Assembly (NCBI GenBank): GCA_963744105.1 | Contig: CAVUSJ010000008.1 | Span: 186,001 to 250,000 of the forward strand | Source: DASUPK01 sp963744105 | Lineage (GTDB): Bacteria; Actinomycetota; Thermoleophilia; Solirubrobacterales; 70-9 | Direction of reading: 5' to 3' | DNA: 64,000 nt | Shown: positions 41,790 to 49,843 of the stretch, piece by piece | Numbering within the stretch: the first letter of the stretch is position 1 | Layout of the letters: every line of letters begins with the position of its first letter | Position numbers and translations under genes: made by a program | Notes under the pieces: model-generated | What the model was told of the DNA's origin: nothing | The model's input: the letters and a program-made list of their open reading frames with translations, nothing else | The model's database searches: none

Positions 41790-43454
41790 GTGAGGCGCAT
41801 CTTCATAGCGCTCGCGGCAGGCGTCGCACTGGCGGACGCATCGATCGTCACGCTGGGCCTGCCCTCGATCCTGGTCGAGCTGAACGCGACCGTCGAGGGA
41901 GTCGCGCTCGTGCTCGGCGTGTACACGGCCGTCCTCGCCCTGGCGCTGCTGCCCGCCGCCTGGCTCTGCCGCCGCTTCGGCGACGCCCATGTCGGAGCCG
42001 CCGGGCTGGCCCTGTTCTGCGCGGCCTCCCTCGGGTGCGGCGCCTCCGACTCCCTTGGCCTACTCCTGGTCCTGCGCGGCGTTCAGGCGCTCGGCGGGGC
42101 GGCCGGGCTGGTCGCCGCATTCGAGCTTCTAGACGCGGGAAGGCCGGGAAGCGGACGGAGGATGTGGGTCGCCGCCTCCGTGTTCGGGATCGCCGTCGGC
42201 CCGGCGATCGGCGGGGCGCTCACCCAGGCTTTCGACTGGCGGGCGATCTTCCTGGCGCAGGCGCCGATCGTCTTCCCCGGGGCCCTGGTCGCGGTGCTCG
42301 CCGCCCGCCGCGAGCGGGTCGAGCCGGACGACGGCCGCGACCCGGACCGGCCCACCGGCCCCCTTCCAATCCGCACCGCAGCCGCCTTGGCGCTGCTCTC
42401 GGCCTCGCTGACGGCGGTCATTTTCCTCGTCGTCCTGCTCCTGGTCTCGGGCTGGAGCATCGAGCCGCTCGCGGCCGCGCTCGCCGTCAGCGTGCTGCCC
42501 GTCGCCGCGCTGATCTCCTCGCGACTCCCTGGGAGCGCACAGACGCGCGCGGTGACCGGCTGCCTGCTGGTCGCCGGAGGCGTGGGCTGTCTCGCTCTGC
42601 TTCCCGCAGCCTCGGCGTGGTGGACCGTGGTCCCGCAGGCCCTGGCGGGAGCCGGGATGGGCATGGCCCTCCCCGCCCTCTCCGGCGAGCTGATGCCCGA
42701 GCACACCCGACATGACGTCGCCCGGCTGCTCTCCATCCGGCACGCAGGCATCGCGATCGCGCTGGCGGCCCTCGCGCCGCTGATCTCCTCGAACCTGACT
42801 TCGACCATCGACTCCGCCCGCGAGCAGGGCACCGCCGCCGTCCTCGATGCCCGTCTGCCGCCGGAGGACAAGATCGCAATCGCGCCCGACCTGTTCGGGA
42901 GCCTCAACACGGACGATCCGCGCGGTCAGCTCCAGAAGTCGGTGAGGAGCGCGCGCTCCGACGTCGGCTCCGGAGACCTGCCCGAGCTCAACCGCCTCGG
43001 GAGGAAGCTCGATGACGTCGTCACGGGCGCCGTGCGCGAGGCCTTCCGGAGCACGTTCATCGTCACGGCCGCGCTCGCGCTGCTGGCGGCGCTGATCCTG
43101 CTCTCGGAGGCGTTCGGGGCTGCGCTCGCCCGGCCGGCTCTGGCGACGGCCGCCGTCGCCTCCATCGTCGCCCTCGCGGGCTACGGCATCGCCTTCGCGG
43201 TCAAGGGACAGGAGACCGTGCCGATCCGCGATCCCTGCAAGGACCGAAACCTGCCGGACACCGGCGGTATCACGGGGTTCCTCCAGGACCAGTCCCTGGC
43301 GGCACTTGACCGCGCTGCCTGCAACTTCGGCTCGAGCCGGGAGGAGCTCCTGCTCGCCCTCTTCGACGACCGCCTCCAGCACAAGTTCGAGCAGGAGCAC
43401 GGCGTCAACCCGCGGTCGGTCTTCTCGCTGGGCCCGGCGCTGCTCGGCTTCTGA
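41790..43454 (+). CDS. MFS transporter with large C-terminal domain
   Basis: 554 aa with about 14 predicted membrane helices. The motif-A-like region and motif C-like GIAVGPAIGGAL suggest the DHA2 drug-efflux branch. A loop of over 100 residues separates the last helices (STIDSAREQGTAAVLDARLP onward), and after the final helix there is an extracytoplasmic tail of about 85 residues with two cysteines (DPCKDR, RAACNFG) ending in a second hydrophilic block. GTG start at 41790. Substrate unknown. Confidence 0.8.
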   Translation: MRRIFIALAAGVALADASIVTLGLPSILVELNATVEGVALVLGVYTAVLALALLPAAWLCRRFGDAHVGAAGLALFCAASLGCGASDSLGLLLVLRGVQALGGAAGLVAAFELLDAGRPGSGRRMWVAASVFGIAVGPAIGGALTQAFDWRAIFLAQAPIVFPGALVAVLAARRERVEPDDGRDPDRPTGPLPIRTAAALALLSASLTAVIFLVVLLLVSGWSIEPLAAALAVSVLPVAALISSRLPGSAQTRAVTGCLLVAGGVGCLALLPAASAWWTVVPQALAGAGMGMALPALSGELMPEHTRHDVARLLSIRHAGIAIALAALAPLISSNLTSTIDSAREQGTAAVLDARLPPEDKIAIAPDLFGSLNTDDPRGQLQKSVRSARSDVGSGDLPELNRLGRKLDDVVTGAVREAFRSTFIVTAALALLAALILLSEAFGAALARPALATAAVASIVALAGYGIAFAVKGQETVPIRDPCKDRNLPDTGGITGFLQDQSLAALDRAACNFGSSREELLLALFDDRLQHKFEQEHGVNPRSVFSLGPALLGF

Positions 43455-43458
43455 CCCG

Positions 43459-43497
43459 GGGGTCAGACCCCCTAACAATGTTTGCGGGTCTGACCCC
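43459..43497. repeat. Long inverted repeat (GGGGTCAGACCC type)
   Basis: GGGGTCAGACCC (43459-43470) and GGGTCTGACCCC (43486-43497) are perfect 12-base arms around a 15-base AT-richer loop. The arms themselves are near-palindromic. It lies in the 56-base gap between the MFS gene and a thioesterase gene. Its form is that of a dispersed REP-like element; it may also end MFS transcripts. Confidence 0.7.
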
Positions 43498-43510
43498 ATA
43501 GGGTTTTCGG

Positions 43511-43918
43511 GTGGCGAGCCGCCGGGAGATCATCGAGGCGTTCATCCCCAACTCGCCGCACGCGGCGCAGCTCGGGATCCGGGTCGTCTCCCTCGGCGCC
43601 GACGAAGCGGTCCTCGAGCTCCCGTTCAAGCCGGAACTGGCGACCATCGGCGAGGTGGTGCACGGCGGCGCGATCGGCGCGCTGATCGACACGGCCGCGA
43701 TGGCCGCGGCCTGGGCGACGGACGAGGTCCCCGAGAGCGTCGCCGGCTCGACCGTCTCGCTCTCGGTCAACTTCGCCTCCGCCGCGAGCGGCGTGGACCT
43801 GCGGGCGGAGGGACGCGTCGCGAGGCGCGGCGGCCGCCTCTGCTTCTGCGAGGTGAGCGTCACTGATCCGGAGGGCTCGGTGGTCGCTCACGGGATCGCC
43901 ACGTACCGGTTTGGGTAA
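43511..43918 (+). CDS. PaaI-type hotdog-fold thioesterase
   Basis: 135 aa. The motif GEVVHGGAIGALIDTAAMAAA (positions about 48-68) is the HGG-x-x-x-x-x-x-D signature of 4HBT/PaaI thioesterases, with Asp as the likely catalytic residue. It would hydrolyse an aryl- or acyl-CoA. GTG start at 43511. It precedes an SDR by 35 bases and may share its transcript. Confidence 0.87.
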   Translation: MASRREIIEAFIPNSPHAAQLGIRVVSLGADEAVLELPFKPELATIGEVVHGGAIGALIDTAAMAAAWATDEVPESVAGSTVSLSVNFASAASGVDLRAEGRVARRGGRLCFCEVSVTDPEGSVVAHGIATYRFG

Positions 43919-43953
43919 GAATCCCCGGCTCACTAATCGAGGAGGCGAACACG

Positions 43954-44790
43954 TTGGGAATGCTTGACGGAAAGAGCGCGATCATCACCGGCTCCGCGCG
44001 CGGCATCGGCAGGGCCACCGCGGAGCTGTTCGTGCGCGAAGGGGCCAAGGTGCTGATCAACGACCTCGACGGCGACGTCGCGGAGCAGGCCGCGCAGGAG
44101 ATCGACGGCGAGACCGCCGTCTTCGCCGGCGATCTCACCAAGCCAGGGATCCCCGATCAGCTTGTGCAGTCGGCGCTAGACGCCTTCGGCCAGGTCGACG
44201 CGGTCGTCAACAACGCGGGCTACACCTGGGACGGCGTCGTGCACAAGATGTCCGACGAGCAGTTCCAGGCGATGCTCGACATCCACACGATCGTCCCGTT
44301 CCGCGTGATCCGCGCGATCGCCCCGACCTGGCGCGAGGCGGCCAAGAAGGAGGCCGAGGCCGGCGAGGAGGTCTTCCGCAAGATCGTCAACGTCACCTCG
44401 ATCTCGGGCACGATGGGCAACTCCGGCCAGGCGAACTACTCGTCCGCCAAGGCCGGCGTCACGGGACTGACCAAGACCATCGCCAAGGAGTGGGGCCAGT
44501 TCAAGGTCAACTCGAACGCGGTCGCCTTCGGCTTCGTCGAGACGCGGCTGACCCAGGCCAAGGAGAAGGGCGAGACGATGGAGGCCGCCGGCGACAGCAG
44601 CGAGCAGGTCTCGCTGGGCATCCCGGAGCAGCTCCGTCAGATGGCCCGAATGACCATTCCCCTCGGCCGCCCGGCGGAGCCGTCGGACGCGGCGGGCCCG
44701 ATCGCGTTCCTCTGCTCCGAGCACGCCAACTTCATCCACGGCCAGGTCATCAACGTGACCGGCGGCCAGTTCACCGGGATGTACTCCTGA
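43954..44790 (+). CDS. Short-chain dehydrogenase/reductase
   Basis: 278 aa. TGSARGIGRATAELF is the cofactor-binding motif, NNAGYTWDG the NNAG motif, and the catalytic Ser and YxxxK are in SISGTMGNSGQANYSSAKAG. It resembles FabG/3-hydroxyacyl-CoA dehydrogenase-type SDRs, with an insert (EAAKKEAEAGEEVFRK) before the catalytic Ser. The ribosome-binding site AGGAGG (43940-43945) is eight bases from a TTG at 43954 but 14 from the first ATG (43960), so the TTG is preferred. Confidence 0.88.
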   Translation: MGMLDGKSAIITGSARGIGRATAELFVREGAKVLINDLDGDVAEQAAQEIDGETAVFAGDLTKPGIPDQLVQSALDAFGQVDAVVNNAGYTWDGVVHKMSDEQFQAMLDIHTIVPFRVIRAIAPTWREAAKKEAEAGEEVFRKIVNVTSISGTMGNSGQANYSSAKAGVTGLTKTIAKEWGQFKVNSNAVAFGFVETRLTQAKEKGETMEAAGDSSEQVSLGIPEQLRQMARMTIPLGRPAEPSDAAGPIAFLCSEHANFIHGQVINVTGGQFTGMYS

Positions 44791-44794
44791 GGGA

Positions 44795-45637
44795 CTAGTC
44801 CCTGCGCCGCTCCTCGGAGAGCGGCTCGCCTCCCTCGCCCGACGCGCCGCCGGGGGGCCAGCCGCCGAACCAGTTGTCGCGCGCGCCGTCCAGGGTGAGG
44901 ACGCAGCCCGAGTAGAAGTCGCCGGCGGGCGAGGCCAGATAGGCCATCAGCCAGGCCATCTCCTCCTCGGTCCCGAGGCGGCCAAGCGGCACCGTGCCGG
45001 CGACGTTGTCGACGATCGCCTTCGGGTACTTGGTCCGCAGGGTCTCGGTGTCGAACTGACCGATCGCAACGGCCACCAGGCGGATCCCGAAGCGGGCCCA
45101 TTCCACGGACAGCGTTCGCATCATGTTCTCGACGGCCGCCCGCGCCGCGCCGGTGTGGACCATGCCCGGGAAGCCCATGTGCGGCGAGACGGTGATGCTG
45201 ATCACCTTGCCGCTCTCCTGGGGGATGAAGGCCTTCGTCGCGGCCGCGTGCGTCATCTGCCAGGTGCCCTGGACGTTGAGCTCGATCACCGTGCGGAAGC
45301 CCTTCGGGGTGATCGCCTCCGCGGGGCTGAGGAACTGGCCGCCGGCGTTGTTCACCAGCAGGTCGATGCGCCCATGCCGCTCGACGACGCCGTCCATGAA
45401 GGAGTCGACGGCCTCATCGTCGCGGATGTCAAGCGTCTCGAACCCGGCACTGCCGCCGCGGGCCTTCACCTCATCGACCATGCCCTGCAGGGGCTCCTCG
45501 CGCCGCCCGCACCCGATGACCGTGGCGCCCAGCGCGGTCAGCTCCAGTGCGGTCGCCTTGCCGAGCCCGGTGCCGGCTCCTGAGACGACGCAGATCTGCC
45601 CGTCCAGCAAACCGGGCGCGAAGATTCGTGAGCTCAT
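44795..45637 (-). CDS. Short-chain dehydrogenase/reductase
   Basis: 280 aa. VSGAGTGLGKATALEL and NNAGGQFLSPAEAI mark the SDR fold. In the catalytic region the sequence is SITVSPHMGFPGMVHTGAARAA: the usual YxxxK is replaced by HTGAA, so the standard Tyr and Lys are not seen. PECR/2,4-dienoyl-CoA reductase-like SDRs also depart from the standard motif, and NNAGGQFLSPAE fits that group. The start at MSSRIFAPG (45637) is chosen by homology. Convergent with the SDR at 43954, with four bases between the stops. Confidence 0.8.
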   Translation of the reverse strand: MSSRIFAPGLLDGQICVVSGAGTGLGKATALELTALGATVIGCGRREEPLQGMVDEVKARGGSAGFETLDIRDDEAVDSFMDGVVERHGRIDLLVNNAGGQFLSPAEAITPKGFRTVIELNVQGTWQMTHAAATKAFIPQESGKVISITVSPHMGFPGMVHTGAARAAVENMMRTLSVEWARFGIRLVAVAIGQFDTETLRTKYPKAIVDNVAGTVPLGRLGTEEEMAWLMAYLASPAGDFYSGCVLTLDGARDNWFGGWPPGGASGEGGEPLSEERRRD

Positions 45638-45662
45638 CGCCGCTGAGCATAAGCTGGCCGCC

Positions 45663-46571
45663 ATGAGCGTGAACGCCGAGCCGATCCCGCTGGAGGCGCC
45701 GCTGCCGGGTGGGACGGACGAAGCCGCTGTGATCGTCGAGCCCCTGCACACCGGGGAGGCCCTCTGGCCGGCGTCCTTCTTCAACCGGAGCGGGCGCGGG
45801 CCGCTCGCCCGGCTGCGCGCTGTCGGCATCGGCTCGAAGCCCGAAGAGTGGGAGTCGCGGCCGGTGCCCGCCTACCTGGCGCGCCACCCGAGCGCGGGGA
45901 ACATCCTGGTCGATACCGGCCTCCATCCGTCGGTGGTCAGGGACCCGCGGGACAACCTGGGCCGGTTCTCGGGGCGGCACTACCGGGTCGCCGAGGGCGA
46001 GGACGTCGTCTCGCAGCTCCGCAGGCGCGGGCTGGAGGCATCGGACATCGACGTGGTCGTCCTCACCCATCTCCATGAGGACCACGCTTCGGCGATCGAG
46101 GCGTTCCCCGAGGCTCAGTTCGTGCTCAGCGCGACCGAGTGGGAAGAGGCGACCACCGGTCGCCTGCCCCTCCTGCGGGGATATCACCCCTCCCACTACG
46201 ACTTCGCGTTCGAGTACGCCACCGTCGACTTCGACGGCGAGTTCGTCGAGTCATACGGCCCGTTCGGCCGGACCTTCGACCTCTTCGGCGACGGCTCGGT
46301 CCGGCTGGCGTACACGCCGGGACACAGCGTCGGGCACACGTCGGTGATCCTGCGGCTGCCGCGGCGCGACTTCGTGGTCGTCGGGGATGCGGCCTACGAC
46401 TGGAAGCAGTTCGAGGGCACCGCGGAGCCATTCATGATGGCCGACGAGCACAATTGGCGACGCTCGCTGAGGGAGCTGCAGGCCTACCGGCGGACCTATC
46501 CGTACGCGCTCATCGTCCCCGGGCACGACCGGGAGTTCTGGGAGAAGCTCGAGCCTCGCTACGAGGAGTAG
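45663..46571 (+). CDS. N-acyl-homoserine-lactonase-like MBL-fold hydrolase
   Basis: 302 aa. VVVLTHLHEDHASAIEAFP supplies the HxHxDH dinuclear zinc motif, TPGHSVGHTSVI the next His, VVVGDAAYDW the bridging Asp, and IVPGHDREFW the last His. This arrangement is that of AttM/AiiA-type lactonases, although substrates of many homologues are unknown. The ATG at 45663 lies seven bases after TAAGCT (45650-45655), so it is probably leaderless. Its end overlaps the PlsC gene by 13 bases. Confidence 0.85.
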   Translation: MSVNAEPIPLEAPLPGGTDEAAVIVEPLHTGEALWPASFFNRSGRGPLARLRAVGIGSKPEEWESRPVPAYLARHPSAGNILVDTGLHPSVVRDPRDNLGRFSGRHYRVAEGEDVVSQLRRRGLEASDIDVVVLTHLHEDHASAIEAFPEAQFVLSATEWEEATTGRLPLLRGYHPSHYDFAFEYATVDFDGEFVESYGPFGRTFDLFGDGSVRLAYTPGHSVGHTSVILRLPRRDFVVVGDAAYDWKQFEGTAEPFMMADEHNWRRSLRELQAYRRTYPYALIVPGHDREFWEKLEPRYEE

Positions 46572-47350
46572 TAGTCGGCCGCGTCCGGCGACGGCGCCGG
46601 CAGGCCCTTCCGAATCCGCTTGAGCACGTCGCGCCGGCCGTTCTCCTCGAGATCGACGTACATCGCGCGAACGCGGTCGAAGATCTGATTGGCGACGAGC
46701 TGCTGCTGGTCGCGGTCGGGATCGGGGTTGACCGGGAAGGTGACCGGCTCGCCGTACTGGATGGTGACCTTCGGGAAGCGGAACCGCCTCCAGCCGCGGA
46801 CGTGTGCGGAACCATGGATGGCGACTGGCACCACCGGGACGCCCGACTCGAGCGCGATCTTGCCGATTCCGCGCTTCGGCTCACCGAGGTCTCCGCTCCG
46901 TGAACGGCCACCCTCGGCATACATGAGCATCGTGCCGCCTCGGTCGAGGACCGTGTTCGCCGTGATGAAGGCCTCCTGGTCGTGATGCCCGCGCCGCACG
47001 GGGAAGACGCCGCCGTGCTTGAAGATGTACTTGATGGCCGGGTTCTTGAAGAGCTGCGACTTGGCCATGAACTGGGTCTTTCGCGGCAGGTAGACCGCGG
47101 CGAAGAAGTGGTCCATCTGGCTGAAGTGGTTCGGCGCCAGGATGGCCGGACCGGTCGCGGGGACGTTCTCCACTCCGATCGCGCGTGTCCGGTACAGCAG
47201 GATCGTGGGGATGGTCAGGATCACCCGCACGAAGTCATAGATCCAGCCCACACCCTTCCGTGCCCTGCGGTGGTACTGGTCGAAGGTCTCCGCGGGCCTC
47301 GGGTCCTTGTAGACCTGCGGCTTCATGTCCTTGGGATTCACCTTCGGCAT
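46559..47350 (-). CDS. 1-acyl-sn-glycerol-3-phosphate acyltransferase (PlsC family)
   Basis: 263 aa. The catalytic HX4D motif is NHFSQMD and the glycerol-phosphate-binding motif is EGGRSRSG (EGTRS type), with VPVVPVAIHGS as block IV. One hydrophobic N-terminal segment (VRVILTIPTILLY) anchors it in the membrane. It would acylate lysophosphatidic acid or a related lysolipid. Downstream of glpK on the same strand but separated from it by an intrinsic terminator. Confidence 0.88.
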   Translation of the reverse strand: MPKVNPKDMKPQVYKDPRPAETFDQYHRRARKGVGWIYDFVRVILTIPTILLYRTRAIGVENVPATGPAILAPNHFSQMDHFFAAVYLPRKTQFMAKSQLFKNPAIKYIFKHGGVFPVRRGHHDQEAFITANTVLDRGGTMLMYAEGGRSRSGDLGEPKRGIGKIALESGVPVVPVAIHGSAHVRGWRRFRFPKVTIQYGEPVTFPVNPDPDRDQQQLVANQIFDRVRAMYVDLEENGRRDVLKRIRKGLPAPSPDAADYYSS

Positions 47351-47369
47351 CTATTCCACCTGTCCTCAC

Positions 47370-47392
47370 AAAAAACGCCGTCGAAGACGGCG
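47370..47392 (-). terminator. Intrinsic terminator after glycerol kinase
   Basis: On the minus strand, CGCCGTC-TTC-GACGGCG forms a seven-base perfect stem followed directly by six T residues. It lies 55 bases after the glpK stop and 20 bases before the PlsC start, so it ends the GT2-glpK transcript. It is the only textbook rho-independent terminator I see in the window. Confidence 0.88.
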
Positions 47393-47446
47393 CACCTGCT
47401 GATTCCTACCCGACGGGTACGCGTGGGTTACGCGCTCCGATCAACC

Positions 47447-48901
47447 CTACTCAGGCTTGGCCCAGCCGCGCGCGCGGGTGACGGCCTCCCGCCAGCGGCC
47501 GATCAGCTCCTCGCGCTCACCATCGGCCATCGCCGGCTCGTAGGTCGCGGCCTCGCGCCACATCTCGCGCACCTGACCGGCGGTCCACAGCCCGGTGGCG
47601 ATCCCGGCCAGGTAGGCCGCCCCGAGCGCCGTCGTCTCCGCCACCTCGGGGACGATCACCGGCACCCCGAGCACGTCCGCCTGGAACTGCATCAGCCACG
47701 CGTTGGCGACCGCACCCCCGTCCGCCTTCAGCGCCGGAACGCTCTCGCCCGCCGCGGCCTCCTGCGCCCTGACCGCGTCGACCGTCTGGTAGGCGATCGC
47801 CTCGAGCGCCGCGCGGGCGAGGTGCGCGCGGGTGGCGCCCCGCGTCAGCCCCACGATCGTCCCCCTTGCATAGGGATCCCAGTGCGGCGACCCCAGCCCG
47901 GTCAGGGCAGGGACGAAGTAGATGTCGTCGTTCGAGTCGAGCGAGGAGGCGAGGTCCTCCGTCTCCGCCGCCCGGGTGATGATCCGGAGCCCGTCCCGGA
48001 GCCACTGCACCGCCGCGCCCGTGACGAAGACCGCGGCCTCGAGCGCATAGGAGACCTCGCCTCCCAGCCCCCAGGCCACCGTGGAGAGCAGGCCCTCCCC
48101 CGGCTCGGCCACCTCCGTTCCCGTGTTGAGCAGGACGAAGCTGCCGGTGCCGTAGGTGTTCTTGGTCTCGCCGGGCTCCTGGCAGGCCTGACCGAAGAGG
48201 GCCGCCTGCTGGTCGCCGGCAATGCCCGCCACCGGCACGTCCCCGCCGAACGCGGAGGTGGAGCCGTAGACCTCCGACGAGGGCACGGGCTCGGGCAGGG
48301 AGGCGGGATCGATGCCGAGCATGCCGCAGAGCTCCTCGTCCCAGCCGAGCCTGCGGATGTCGAAGAGCATCGTCCGCGACGCGTTCGAGTAGTCGATCAG
48401 GTGGCGGCCGGTGAGCTTGAAGACGAGCCAGGAGTCGATCGTCCCGAACACCGTGCCGTCCGGCAGGTCGGCGTGCCGGATCAGCCACTCGATCTTCGTT
48501 CCTGAGAAGTACGGGTCGATGACCAGCCCCGTGCGCTCCCTGATCAGCTGCTCGTGCCCCTTCTCCCGGAGCTCGTCGCAGCGCGCCGCGGTCCGGCGGT
48601 CCTGCCAGACGAGCGCGTGGTGGACCGGCTCTCCCGTGTTCGGATCCCAGGCGACCACGGTCTCGCGCTGGTTGGTGATCCCGATGCCCTTCAGATCGGA
48701 GCTCTGAATGGCCGCGTCCGCCAGGGCGCCGATCGCCACCTTGCGCGTGACGTCCCAGATCTCGGCCGCATCGTGCTCGACCCAGCCCGGCTTCGGGAAG
48801 TACTGCTCGAACTCGCTGTAGGCGCGCCCGCGCGGCCGCCCCTGCTCGTCGAAGACGATGCAGGTGGTCCCCGTGGTCCCCTGGTCGATCGCCAGGATCA
48901 T
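47447..48901 (-). CDS. glpK: Glycerol kinase
   Basis: 484 aa, usual length. FGGY-kinase signatures: AIDQGTTGTTCIVFDEQG at the N-terminus (ATP site), ITNQRETVVAWD, WQDRRTAARC, YFSGTKIEWL, and GIAGDQQAALFGQ and KNTYGTGSF in the second half. It phosphorylates glycerol to glycerol 3-phosphate. The ATG at 48901 starts the fold; the GT2 gene ends 11 bases upstream. Glycerol 3-phosphate made here could feed the PlsC acyltransferase next door. Confidence 0.95.
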   Translation of the reverse strand: MILAIDQGTTGTTCIVFDEQGRPRGRAYSEFEQYFPKPGWVEHDAAEIWDVTRKVAIGALADAAIQSSDLKGIGITNQRETVVAWDPNTGEPVHHALVWQDRRTAARCDELREKGHEQLIRERTGLVIDPYFSGTKIEWLIRHADLPDGTVFGTIDSWLVFKLTGRHLIDYSNASRTMLFDIRRLGWDEELCGMLGIDPASLPEPVPSSEVYGSTSAFGGDVPVAGIAGDQQAALFGQACQEPGETKNTYGTGSFVLLNTGTEVAEPGEGLLSTVAWGLGGEVSYALEAAVFVTGAAVQWLRDGLRIITRAAETEDLASSLDSNDDIYFVPALTGLGSPHWDPYARGTIVGLTRGATRAHLARAALEAIAYQTVDAVRAQEAAAGESVPALKADGGAVANAWLMQFQADVLGVPVIVPEVAETTALGAAYLAGIATGLWTAGQVREMWREAATYEPAMADGEREELIGRWREAVTRARGWAKPE

Positions 48902-48912
48902 CGAGCGGGACG

Positions 48913-49599
48913 CTATCCGGACCGGCTTCGCACTGCCCGCCTGATGTCGCGCAGCTGCCGGGCCCGGTGGAGGAACCCGGCCGGGCTGCGGCCGGTGGCA
49001 CGGTGCCGGAGGGGCAACTCGATCTCCTCGAGCCGGCATCCGGCACGAAGAGCGTCGATGGTCATCCCGGTCTCGAGCCCCCAGCCGTCTGCAAACGGGA
49101 CCAGCCCAGCGAGGGTCGAGATCCGCATCGCGCGCTGGCCCGAGAGCGGTGCCCGCAGGCGCGCTCCGGTGAGGCGCTCGATCGCCCGGCGCGCGTAACC
49201 GAGCGTAGTGCCGAACCCGCCGCCCTCCGGGTCGGCGAAGGCCGCCACCGCCAAGTCGCAATCGCCGCCCTCGACCGCATCGACGAGCGCGACCAGCTCA
49301 CCGGCACTGGCGCCGAGATCCGCGTCGCAGAGCAGGACGGTCGCCTCCGGCGGGAACTCGCCGATCGCGGCGTCGGCCGTGGCCGTCACGTTCCCGCCCT
49401 TGCCGTGCGGGCGGCGGCGGCTCACCAGCCACCCTCCGTGGCGCATGGCCTCCTCCTGCGTCCCGTCGGTGGAGGCGTCGTCGGCCACCATCAGCCGGGC
49501 CCCGAGCAGCGCCTCGGCCAGGGCATCCAGCGCCGCGCCGACGCGCTCCACCTCATTCTGCGCCGCCACGATCGCGACGCGCGGCGTTTCCGGGGTCAC
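48913..49599 (-). CDS. Family 2 glycosyltransferase
   Basis: 228 aa. VAIVAAQNEVERVGAALDAL, VADDASTDGT and ATVLLCDADLGAS (the DxD-type motif) are the GT-A features; GLETGMTIDALRAGCRLEEI is the acceptor-side region of polyprenyl-phosphate glycosyltransferases. No membrane helices are seen. GTG start at 49599 is preferred; the open frame further upstream is antisense of the biotinyl-protein gene. It precedes glpK closely. Sugar donor and acceptor unknown. Confidence 0.78.
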   Translation of the reverse strand: MTPETPRVAIVAAQNEVERVGAALDALAEALLGARLMVADDASTDGTQEEAMRHGGWLVSRRRPHGKGGNVTATADAAIGEFPPEATVLLCDADLGASAGELVALVDAVEGGDCDLAVAAFADPEGGGFGTTLGYARRAIERLTGARLRAPLSGQRAMRISTLAGLVPFADGWGLETGMTIDALRAGCRLEEIELPLRHRATGRSPAGFLHRARQLRDIRRAVRSRSG

Positions 49600-49620
49600 G
49601 GGCAGATAAGGTGCCGCCGC

Positions 49621-49833
49621 GTGGCTGACGTAGAGGCGCACATCACCGGCACAGTCTGGAAGATCGAGGTCAAGGTCGGCGACCAGGTCGACGAGGGCGA
49701 CACCGTCGTCATCCTCGAGTCGATGAAGATGGAGATGCCGGTCGAGGCCGAGGACCCGGGCAAGGTCGCGGAGATTCGCTGCGAGGAGGGCCAGTCGGTC
49801 TCCGAGGGCGACGTCCTCGTCGTCCTCGAATAG
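49621..49833 (+). CDS. Stand-alone biotinyl (biotin/lipoyl attachment) domain protein
   Basis: 70 aa, just one biotinyl domain. ILESMKMEMPVEAE contains the biotinylated Lys in the canonical MKM motif; the rest (VKVGDQVDEGDTVVI, VSEGDVLVVLE) is the flattened beta-barrel. GTG start at 49621 lies eight bases after a TAAGGT -10 box (49607-49612). It would carry carboxybiotin for a carboxylase complex, possibly the carboxyltransferase at 24065, although the two genes are 24 kb apart. Biotin synthesis genes lie in the same window. Confidence 0.88.
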   Translation: MADVEAHITGTVWKIEVKVGDQVDEGDTVVILESMKMEMPVEAEDPGKVAEIRCEEGQSVSEGDVLVVLE

Positions 49834-49843
49834 CCTCAGATTC

